Positions 1 to 6,108 of a DNA stretch of 8,849 nucleotides are shown here, piece after piece. The stretch spans positions 1 through 8,849 of the forward strand of contig JBLHGN010000146.1 in assembly GCA_047616325.1 (NCBI GenBank), read 5' to 3'. Within the stretch, counting starts at the first letter, position 1, and every line of letters starts with the position of its first letter. Source of the DNA: JBLHGN01 sp047616325 (GTDB lineage: Bacteria; Pseudomonadota; Gammaproteobacteria; Pseudomonadales; Cellvibrionaceae). Under the pieces are notes generated by a model. It was not told the DNA's origin. It saw only the letters and a program-made list of their open reading frames with translations, and did no database searches. Both the position numbers and the translations under genes were made by a program.

Positions 1-406
1 GGTTACTTGTGTCTTTGCTTCGGGTGGGGCTATATCTTCTACAATTCGCGCGGCTTTAGCGCTGCCCACGCGACCTTATAAATCTGTTTCACAGCCAGGG
101 CAGATCGACTGCTTTGTATGATGTGTGGCGTCTAGCGTTAAGTCTGATTTTGATCGGTTACCACAACTAGGCCTCTTCTTGCGCTTTCTCTTGCTTGGCT
201 TGCCGCTCTTTGCGGTTTCCATCTTTATCCCATTCGGGCTTTTTTGAGCTGGGTTTGTTGACTTCTTTGTTGATGGCTTGTGTCTTTTGATTTTCCTGTT
301 CTTCATTTAGCTTGGTGAGCTGTTCTGTTAATTCGTCTATTTTATTGGCTTTCTCATTCAGGTCACTTTTTTGTAGGTGAACCAACGCCTGCAGTTCAAG
401 CACCAT
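1..406 (-). pseudogene. IS66-type transposase, N-terminal part, decayed and cut by window edge
   Basis: The minus strand from about 406 encodes a leucine- and glutamate-rich coiled-coil segment (start MVLELQALVHLQK), then the basic linker NKEVNKPSSKKPEWDKDGN. This resembles the N-terminal region of IS66-family transposases that precedes a zinc-finger-like domain. Near 210-240 the reading frame shifts by one base, and the homology continues in another frame as KRKRKKRPSCGNRSKS and CPGCETDL, a CxxC pair of the kind seen in the IS66 zinc-binding region. That frame meets a TAA at 76-78, yet it continues beyond as RIVEDIAPPEAKTQVT, which fits the conserved stretch after the zinc site. There are thus at least two lesions (frameshift and nonsense). 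The catalytic DDE domain would lie left of position 1 and cannot be judged. Upstream of the ATG the same frame stays open back to about 490, overlapping the end of the methyltransferase gene, so the original start may lie further upstream. Family assignment is from memory of motifs. Confidence 0.7.
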
Positions 407-474
407 CCGGATAAGGCAGGTGTTGGATAATTCCTGCCGCTTGGATCGGTCGAAATTAAGTGAATTCTTCTTGT

Positions 475-1151
475 TCAGAGGGTCGCCTCGATATCAGATG
501 CCTCCACCGCCATTAAGGCCGATAGAATTGCGAGGCGTTCAGCATTGGGTAGTGCTTGGTATCTTCGTGCCCTGTTCTGTGCTTTTCGTTTAATATTTTG
601 ACGAAGCGTAAAGTTTGCCCCCGCATAGGTGATCCAGTGGACACGATCAACGGTATAGTTGTACCAAAGTTTTTCAGTGCGGGGGCTGATTGGCTCATGA
701 CTTGCAATTCCATTGTGTGCCAGTCACCTAATAAGTCGTCATACAGGGCTGATGGATACCCAGAAAGAATGAATTTGCACGGTAGGGTCTTAATCAAAGT
801 CAGCAGGTCTTTGTGATCCTGATCTGAATATTCAAAGCGATACTTGGAGTTTTTTGATGCCCGCGTATGTCGGACATAAGGGGGATCACAATATATTAAT
901 TTAGAACCCGTAAAGGGATAATCGCTTAAGAATTGATGGGTGCAAACATTGAACAGCTCTACCGTATGCGCGGTGCTAAACTTTTCAAGTGCCGTTGCAT
1001 CAAGGCCAATGTTTTTCATCGCCGGTGGCTTTCTTTTTATTATGGTTCCACCACCAAGATGGGTCACTATATAAGTTTGGTGTGGTGGCATCATCGCTAT
1101 AATATTTTGAAATAGGCCAGATGTTGCTTTGGAGCCTAAATAACCACTCAT
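475..1151 (-). pseudogene. D12-class DNA adenine methyltransferase (Dam-like), single-base frameshift
   Basis: This is an N6-adenine methyltransferase of the D12 class, expected to transfer a methyl group from S-adenosylmethionine to adenine in DNA. The first 157 residues read in one frame from ATG 1149-1151. They contain the N-terminal signature MSGYLGSKA, the AdoMet-binding motif around THLGGG (residues 30-35) and the catalytic DPPY at 89-92. The predicted frame then drifts to an unrelated tail ending at 513. In the next frame, from about 680 down to TGA at 475-477, a conserved-looking C-terminus is found: TEKLWYNYTVDRVHWITYAG, then NIKRKAQNRARRYQALP and ERLAILSALMAVEAS. The switch falls on a run of five G (681-685; C on the coding strand). 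One extra base there restores about 225 continuous residues, a little short for the class. The residue before THLGGG is V where I recall E in relatives. A short ORF ends six bases upstream of the start. Either a recent pseudogene or a sequence error. Confidence 0.85.
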
Positions 1152-1157
1152 TTTAGC

Positions 1158-1292
1158 TCAGTCATCATCATAAATAGGGGGCGTGTCGTAGTCGATGAAT
1201 CCTATATTGACAAGATGTATTTCTATCTTTGTGATAATTCCTGAGATTTGATGGTAAATATTCGTTGGATTTAACTCGATTTCAGTTTGAGC
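1158..1292 (-). pseudogene. Tail of a small unidentified ORF upstream of the methyltransferase
   Basis: The frame is open for 44 codons and ends at TGA 1158-1160, six bases before the methyltransferase ATG. No ATG, GTG or TTG start is visible after the upstream in-frame stop (1293-1295). It ends with the acidic tail GFIDYDTPPIYDDD, which looks like a natural protein C-terminus rather than random sequence. The tight spacing suggests it was once co-transcribed and translated with the methyltransferase. I do not recognise the family. Its 5' part seems lost or frameshifted. Confidence 0.4.
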
Positions 1293-1308
1293 TCACCGTT
1301 CTTACAGT

Positions 1309-1595
1309 ATGTACCGTCAAGAATTTGAGCATCTGACTTCCGCCGAACGAACCCAAATATTAGAATCACAAGCTATCGATTCCAGCTGGCACATGCCCGA
1401 GGGATTACAACGTTCTTTTGTATCAAACGCTCTATCTATTTGCCAAACGAAGGCGCTGACTATCTGGGGGTTTTTAACTCTGAAGTTGGCAGTAAAAATG
1501 TGTTGCAATATAACCCCATGCCAATGAGTTTCGATCCTACCTTACCGCTTGACCCCGAAGACACCAGCTGGACCTCTTTCGCCTTTGAGGGATGA
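1309..1595 (+). pseudogene. Unidentified gene broken by one frameshift
   Basis: ATG at 1309 opens a frame reading MYRQEFEHLTSAERTQILES and on to about 1430. A second frame then carries protein-like sequence, YLPNEGADYLGVFNSEVGSK and then NPMPMSFDPTLPLDPEDTSW, to a TGA at 1593-1595. The switch lies between about 1420 and 1440. The joined product would be about 95 residues, acidic, with no signal peptide or membrane segment. There is no clear ribosome binding site before the ATG, so the beginning may also be missing. I do not recognise the family. The coding claim rests on two adjoining frames both having sensible composition and a continuous feel across the junction. Confidence 0.5.
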
Positions 1596-1672
1596 GGCCT
1601 CCGTCGGGTTTTTTACGGCATTTCCCACAAACAGGCAAAGCAAAATTTATTAAAGGTGGGGAAAACAAATAA

Positions 1673-2005
1673 AAGCTGTCGCTGACGTGCTCGACTTGGA
1701 TATTATTGACTATACGCGGAACTGTGAGGCGATACGTTACTAGGCCAAACTTGCCGACCCGTGCTTGGTATCAGAGTTTAAAACGCGGCCCCATTATCAA
1801 CTGCGACGATGCCGATATGACCATGGCCATGGTGGTAAATAACCACGGCGTTTCAATCCTGCCCGACTAAATGCTGGAAAAAGAACTAAAGCTGGGAAGC
1901 ACCGTGCACACTCTTCCCGAGATAGGTAAAACGTTTTCAATGAGCTTTGATGTATTGGTAAAGAAAAAACGAAGCAGCGTTTTTACAAAAGAAACATTTC
2001 TATAG
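1673..2005 (+). pseudogene. LysR-type transcriptional regulator, C-terminal remnant
   Basis: The frame ending at TAG 2003-2005 encodes WYQSLKRGPIINCDDADMT, MAMVVNNHGVSILPD and then, after an in-frame TAA at 1868-1870, MLEKELKLGSTVHTLPE and DVLVKKKRSSVFTKETFL. The order of a D-rich strand, a helix with M/V, then an HGVSILPD-type turn followed by ML is typical of the last subdomain of the LysR effector-binding domain (LysR_substrate, PF03466). The region 1675-1740 has protein-like sequence in a neighbouring frame (DLDIIDYTRNCEAIRY), so a frameshift near 1745-1770 is likely as well. The N-terminal winged helix-turn-helix DNA-binding domain is absent, so it cannot work as a regulator. Which gene it controlled cannot be told. 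Confidence 0.65.
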
Positions 2006-2358
2006 CTCATTAAAAGGCGCTTGTGACAGCCTTACTTTTTGTAAAGCTACTATAATCATGGCAACTAGTTCCCATTCGGCTTTTTGGCGTAAAAACCATC
2101 AAGCCTGACTACGGTGCCGCCCATAACGAGTCGCTTAATTCTACGATAATATTTCACGCTTCAAGGTTCATTACGCTAAAAGATGAGCCATATGATGCTG
2201 TTGTGAGTATGGATAATTGGCTGTACGTTTACATTACAACATTTGAAATACTTCAGCTTCATAATCGCTAGAGCTAACATGCCTCGAGAACAACTACGGA
2301 TGATCAAATATTGTTTAACGGTGCGGCTTTGAGCCTTTGCCTCTTGTGCTCCCAGTGA
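2006..2358. other. Intergenic stretch with one unassigned open frame
   Basis: There is no gene here that I can name. On the plus strand a stop-free frame runs from about 2056 to TAG 2269-2271. It reads sensibly (PIRLFGVKTIKPDYGAAHNE, then FITLKDEPYDAVVSMDNW) but has no start codon until an internal ATG near 2210. It may be another decayed gene piece or chance. A minus-strand open frame across 2176-2400 has poor composition and is probably spurious. No tRNA, insertion-sequence end or clear terminator is evident. Confidence 0.3.
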
Positions 2359-2379
2359 GTTGGCGCAGAAAGCTTCATT

Positions 2380-3002
2380 ATGAATTGCCCTACAAATCAC
2401 CTATTTGATTGGGCCAAGTTAAAGTCGCAAACTACGAGTGCGTTTAATAATCCCAGTCTTAGTGTAGAATTTCGCGAACTGCCTACAAAACGCGTCTTAA
2501 AAACGGCTAAAACGGGACAAATCGACCGTGACTTGTTGCGAATAAGTCCCGAGATCAAGGCTGGACCCCTTTTTTTATGATTTCTACGCCACCTCTCTCT
2601 GTCGGGGCATCTTTTTTTGGTAGACCAGGTATGAGCTTGGATCGAGATCTAAGCAATTTTCACTTGGTTGCGTTTTTTGGCCTGACCTATTTAGACGGGT
2701 ATGTGGCGCGGCCACAGGTCTCTTCTGTATTCGCACAGACTACAGAGAGCGCTCTTGAAATGATACGAGTGGGGCGGGGTGATTACACTCGCTGTACTCT
2801 GGATACCCAAGAAATGATAAAACAACGCCAGTGGCAGAATGAACTTATTATATATTTCGATGACCCTATCGAATTTGTACCTCTATACAGCAGCCTAAAC
2901 CAAAAACGCAAACCGTATTTTAATGGCATCCAAGACGGGTATAAACATGCTTTTATCGATGAAATCTGTGACGGAAGCACAAGTTCTAGCATCACATCTT
3001 GA
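2380..3002 (+). pseudogene. Extracellular solute-binding-like protein (SBP_bac_3 type), frameshifted and lacking its N-terminus
   Basis: Two overlapping frames make one protein. The first, from ATG 2380, reads VEFRELPTKRVLKTAKTGQI then DLLRISPEIKAGPLF and stops just after a run of seven T (2570-2576). The second begins there and runs to TGA 3000-3002 with PPLSVGASFFGRPGMSL, a long middle region, and ELIIYFDDPIEFVPLYSSLN near the end. Adding one T to the run joins them into about 207 residues. The pattern (LP-x-R repeated positions, a GQID segment, SALEMIRVGRGDY, then a Y-x-x-L near the C-terminus) resembles the second half of family-3 periplasmic binding proteins, which bind amino acids or similar ligands. 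No signal peptide is present and the frame is closed at 2356, so the first lobe is missing. Non-functional as it stands. Confidence 0.6.
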
Positions 3003-3076
3003 TGATTGTGTGCGCGCATAGTAATTTGTCGGAAACACGCTATTCTGTACCCCGTAAGGTAGCCTACCGTCACACT

Positions 3077-3081
3077 GGGAG
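3077..3081 (+). promoter_or_regulatory. Ribosome binding site supporting a TTG start
   Basis: GGGAG lies seven bases before TTG 3089. It is the reason for choosing the rare start codon, because no ATG or GTG lies near the beginning of the signal peptide. Confidence 0.5.
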
Positions 3082-3088
3082 TAATCAT

Positions 3089-3745
3089 TTGTATCAACCA
3101 ACAAGCCCCACCACTTGCATAAAGATCTGCTTCTGCTTAGCACTTATCGCTCTGCTTACGGCATGCACCTCAATTGACGAGTTGAAGTCCACCAAGCCTT
3201 ATACCCCTAAAAATACTCGCGAGGGGACCGTAAATGTAGCCACCCACGCTTCAGGGCTAACTTCAGATAAGGTAGGAGAAACTACCGTGCTGACCTTTGG
3301 CGTGGGCTCTATAAAGGTACACGGTGATAGCGCTGGCAATATAATGAGGAGCGTTGAATCGGCATTGGATGCTGCAGGTTACAACTCACAAACCGACCCA
3401 AAGTTTGCCTCTAGTGACGCCGCATATATTAAAGCTCACGTAGAAAAAATTAAATTTGGAAATTTTTTTGGTTTGAGCTGGGGCACAATTAGTATCCATT
3501 TACGACTAGAAACCCGAGACGGCGCACTGCTGTGGGATGCTCGAATTTCGAGTTCGGTAAAGAGATTTAGCAGTTACGACCACACAGCGATAGTCGCCAT
3601 GAACCGCTTAGTGAAATATATGGCGAAAGCTTTTGTGGAAGAGGATTTTTTTACCGCCACCCAGCGGATAAAAAGGCACAACGAATTTCTGAACGAAAAC
3701 ACGGCCATTCGCAAAGGTGATACTTCAACTGATGCGAAATATTAA
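3089..3745 (+). CDS. Putative outer-membrane lipoprotein, YajG-like or related
   Basis: The reading frame is intact and ends at TAA 3743-3745. I prefer a TTG start at 3089. It sits seven bases after GGGAG (3077-3081), and it places a normal signal peptide at the very N-terminus, with hydrophobic core ICFCLALIALLTAC and lipobox LTAC giving Cys26 as the lipidated residue. A start at 2999 or 3002 would add about 30 odd residues that overlap the broken gene upstream. The product is 218 residues. Asp at +3 or further is not decisive, so sorting to the outer membrane is only assumed. The mature part has TVLTFGVGSIKVHGDSAGNI, a helix (SVESALDAAGY) and a beta-rich segment (HLRLETRDGALLWDARISS). This layout recalls YajG-type lipoproteins of unknown function, but the match is by shape only. 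It has no obvious operon partner. Confidence 0.75.
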   Translation: MYQPTSPTTCIKICFCLALIALLTACTSIDELKSTKPYTPKNTREGTVNVATHASGLTSDKVGETTVLTFGVGSIKVHGDSAGNIMRSVESALDAAGYNSQTDPKFASSDAAYIKAHVEKIKFGNFFGLSWGTISIHLRLETRDGALLWDARISSSVKRFSSYDHTAIVAMNRLVKYMAKAFVEEDFFTATQRIKRHNEFLNENTAIRKGDTSTDAKY

Positions 3746-3910
3746 TTAGTTCCCGTCCATAAATAGCCCTCGCGAGGGGAAACGGCTTTGGGCAGATTGG
3801 CGTCACTAGATACATGCGTTTACCTATTGCAAACAACTGCATCTAGTGGTGTAAAGATGGCCGCGAATTACACCGCCGTAGAGCCCTATTTATACACTGC
3901 CACCAATTAG
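3744..3910. repeat. Cluster of nested inverted repeats (possible MITE or structured RNA)
   Basis: Just downstream of the lipoprotein, an outer inverted repeat ATAAATAG (3759-3766) / CTATTTAT (3886-3893) encloses three more. These are the 12-base perfect palindrome CCCTCGCGAGGG (3767-3778), the pair CACTAGAT (3804-3811) / ATCTAGTG (3841-3848), and GGTGTAA (3848-3854) / TTACACC (3868-3874). The second pair has an inner, in-register GTTT/AAAC stem (3818-3821 / 3831-3834). The second and third hairpins overlap by a base or more and so may exclude each other. AATTAG occurs on both outer sides (3744-3749 and 3905-3910) and could be a target-site duplication or chance. There is no T tract, so it is not a standard terminator. 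Confidence 0.45.
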
Positions 3911-4187
3911 AAGCTGTACATTAGAAACTACAGACAATGTCTATCCCCTGGTACATCGCAGTAATTCTAAAATACCCATAAACTTAGTGCGTTATAACCC
4001 GGAAAATCCCACAGCACAATTCGAGAAAAAGTCATTGCCAGAGCCAGCACTCGTATTATTGTTACAGCGGGTACGCCGAAACAACTTTACAAATGATGAT
4101 CTCATAATAGGTGATTGCGAAACAGAGGGTAGTTCAAAAAACGATCTAAAGGAACAAAGAGGTTTTTGGCGGTACTGGTGCTTTTAA
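3882..4187 (+). other. Open frame of uncertain coding status with a PEP-like motif
   Basis: This frame is free of stops for 101 codons before TAA-type closure (TAG at 3879-3881 upstream, TAA 4185-4187). The only plausible start is GTG 3987, which has no ribosome binding site and would give 66 residues. The translation includes NPENPTAQFEKKS followed by LPEPALVLLLQRVRRNN. That resembles a PEP-CTERM tail (PEP, hydrophobic run, arginines), but the hydrophobic run is only about six residues, too short to span a membrane. It could be a decayed or internally deleted secreted protein. Coding is not established. Confidence 0.3.
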
Positions 4188-4851
4188 GATTTAGCTTGTT
4201 CTCCTAATTCAAAAACAAATGTAGTAAAAGTGTTAATGTGCAATACTTAGCTTTGATCTAAATGGCTATGTTAGGACAACTCTTTAATTTATTTAACTCT
4301 ACTTTGGTTTTGATAAAATTCAAACCCGATGCTGTCTCTTCTCTTGCACGGTTTACTTTTTATAGTTTTATTCGACTCGCTCAAGCCGATTGAGTTAAAT
4401 TCAACAAACTGGAAGGTACGAATAGAAATATTGCACACTCCTTTATTTTAACTTTTACTCGGCCTTTAGGGTAACTTGATATTCTAACTTTTAAACATTG
4501 ACACATACACACGGTAGATCCAGTGACACAAAAAACGTGCAAAGAGTGGTTCAAAATAGCACTTTCGTATGCCCCAGATGCGACACTGTGGGTAAGAAAG
4601 CATTTTGGAAGTATGTCCAATTTTGTGCTTTAAAAATCGAGAGAAAGAAGACATGGTAATAATTCCTACATATATTTCTTTTCGTTTTTTTAATGTTTTT
4701 CTCAAAAATACTTGACAAATAACTCTACAACGGAGAAAGCACTATCAATATAAGATGCAAGCTACAGTCCCTCGCTAGAAAGTTTATACGCAAAGCTTGT
4801 CAAACACATATTAATTCACCCAAAAACACTACTTGTTATTAGAGATTTTCC
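4188..4851. other. AT-rich intergenic region upstream of nhaA
   Basis: No convincing gene lies here. Two short plus-strand frames are noted. 4262-4393 would give 43 residues (MAMLGQLFNLFNSTLVLIKF at the start), without a ribosome binding site. 4498-4659 holds a CPRC motif and a further Cys (VCPRCDTVGKKAFWKYV), which hints at a zinc ribbon. Minus-strand open frames over 4381-4705 have unlikely composition. A TTGACA occurs at 4712-4717, but nothing like a -10 box follows at the right distance. No regulator gene of the nhaR type is next to nhaA. Confidence 0.4.
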
Positions 4852-6054
4852 ATGATCAAACTGCCCGTATCCGCCATAGAAGGTTTCTTTAAACTTGAAT
4901 CAGCCGGTGGCCTTTTATTGATATTCGCCGCCATTTTGGCTCTAGTATTAGCCAATTCCCCGCTACAACATTTTTATGCCCTGCTGCTGGATACCCCTGT
5001 ACAAGTTTCAGTGGGTGCGCTGCATATTGAAAAACCATTGCTGTTATGGATAAACGACGGTTTAATGGCCGTTTTCTTTTTTCTTGTTGGTCTGGAATTA
5101 AAACGAGAGCTAATCGACGGCGAGTTGTCTGACAGGCGCAATATAATTCTTCCCGGCGTTGGTGCCATAGGTGGAATGGCCGCGCCCGCATTTATTTATA
5201 TGTATTTCAATAGCAGTGATCCAGCCGCAATGCAGGGTTGGGCCATTCCCACCGCCACGGATATAGCTTTTGCCTTAGGTGTATTAACGCTGCTTGGATC
5301 GCGAGTGCCGATCACCCTCAAAATTTTTCTCACGTCTCTTGCAATTTTTGACGATATTGGAGCTATCGTTATTATTGCCATTTTTTATACTGCGAAAATT
5401 TCCTTCGCCTCCTTGATTGTTGTCGCGGTCTGCGTTCCAGTGCTAGCAGTATTAAATTGGCGCAAGGTAAGCTCGAGAAGTGTGTATGTTTTGGTGGGAG
5501 TTATAATGTGGGTCGCCATGCTAAAGTCTGGTGTTCACGCCACATTGGCCGGTGTATTGCTCGCCATTTTTGTTCCGATGAACTCTGGCAAGAACTCTGA
5601 ACATTCACTGCTAAAAGAATTAGAGCACGACCTACACTCTGTAGTGGCCTTTTTCATTTTGCCAGTATTTGCCTTTGCCAACGCTGGCATTAGTTTTGCT
5701 GGTGTCGGCGTACAACATGTGCTCCACAATGTTCCATTGGGTATAGCGTTAGGCTTATTTTTGGGTAAACAGGTAGGAATATTTGGCTTGTGTTGGCTTG
5801 TTATTAAGCTAAAGCTAGCCAAACTACCAAAGGGAATGACATGGGGTGCTCTCTACGGTACCGCTGCCCTGTGTGGAATAGGTTTCACCATGAGTTTGTT
5901 TATCGGCTCTTTGGCCTTTGAAGAAACAGACGTTAATTTACTTTTCGACGAACGCCTAGGCATTATTCTGGGCTCCCTCATTTCGGGTACAGTGGGCTAC
6001 CTAGTACTCCACTTTAGCTTGAAACCTGAAACAAAAAAGGTCGTCGAACAATAA
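4852..6054 (+). CDS. nhaA: Na+/H+ antiporter NhaA
   Basis: This is an inner-membrane antiporter that exports Na+ (or Li+) in exchange for about two protons, used for salt tolerance and pH control. The 400-residue product is close to the usual length of about 390. It shows alternating hydrophobic helices and the family hallmarks. ATDIAFALGVL has Asp137 (E. coli D133). LAIFDDIGAI has Asp167 and Asp168 (E. coli D163/D164, the ion-binding pair). LGKQVGIF has Lys306 (E. coli K300). LELKREL near residue 82 belongs to the pH-response region, and SGVHATLAGVLLA has His229 (E. coli H225 region). TAALCGIGFTMSLFIGSLAF near the end is also typical. The ATG at 4852 has only a weak GAG seven bases upstream, but it gives the expected N-terminal length. 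The gene stands alone and converges on the usp-sulP operon with 54 bases between them. Intact. Confidence 0.97.
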   Translation: MIKLPVSAIEGFFKLESAGGLLLIFAAILALVLANSPLQHFYALLLDTPVQVSVGALHIEKPLLLWINDGLMAVFFFLVGLELKRELIDGELSDRRNIILPGVGAIGGMAAPAFIYMYFNSSDPAAMQGWAIPTATDIAFALGVLTLLGSRVPITLKIFLTSLAIFDDIGAIVIIAIFYTAKISFASLIVVAVCVPVLAVLNWRKVSSRSVYVLVGVIMWVAMLKSGVHATLAGVLLAIFVPMNSGKNSEHSLLKELEHDLHSVVAFFILPVFAFANAGISFAGVGVQHVLHNVPLGIALGLFLGKQVGIFGLCWLVIKLKLAKLPKGMTWGALYGTAALCGIGFTMSLFIGSLAFEETDVNLLFDERLGIILGSLISGTVGYLVLHFSLKPETKKVVEQ

Positions 6055-6058
6055 TCCT

Positions 6059-6091
6059 AAAAAAACCTAAATCGTATGCGAGAAGTCGATT
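6059..6091 (-). terminator. Possible weak terminator of the sulP-usp operon
   Basis: Reading the minus strand beyond the usp stop, AATCG (6091-6087) and CGATT (6074-6070) can pair with a 12-base loop. Four bases later comes a run of seven T (6065-6059). The stem is only five base pairs, so efficiency is doubtful. There is no matching plus-strand signal for nhaA. Confidence 0.3.
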
Positions 6092-6108
6092 ACCCTGCTC
6101 CGCGAAGG

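Noticed and set aside
513..680. The shifted C-terminal tail of the methyltransferase as predicted in a single frame
   Set aside because: Its residues do not fit the family, while the neighbouring frame carries the expected C-terminus. The tail is an artefact of the frameshift.
1601..1618. CCGT ... TTTTTT ACGG as a terminator after the broken gene at 1309-1595
   Set aside because: The T run lies in the loop rather than after the stem, and the stem is four bases only.
2176..2400. Minus-strand open frame of 74 codons
   Set aside because: Composition is unlike a real protein, there is no ribosome binding site, and it overlaps plus-strand frames with better coding character.
3216..3780. CTCGCGAGGGGA repeated at 3216-3227 and 3769-3780
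   Set aside because: A single 12-base match, one copy within the lipoprotein coding region. Probably chance around a palindromic core.
4381..4705. Two overlapping minus-strand open frames upstream of nhaA
   Set aside because: AT-rich low-quality translations, Cys- and Ser-rich without any motif, and no ribosome binding sites. Most likely chance.
4712..4740. TTGACA at 4712-4717 as the nhaA promoter -35 box
   Set aside because: No acceptable -10 sequence at 16-18 bases. The nearest TATA-like sequence is more than 25 bases away.
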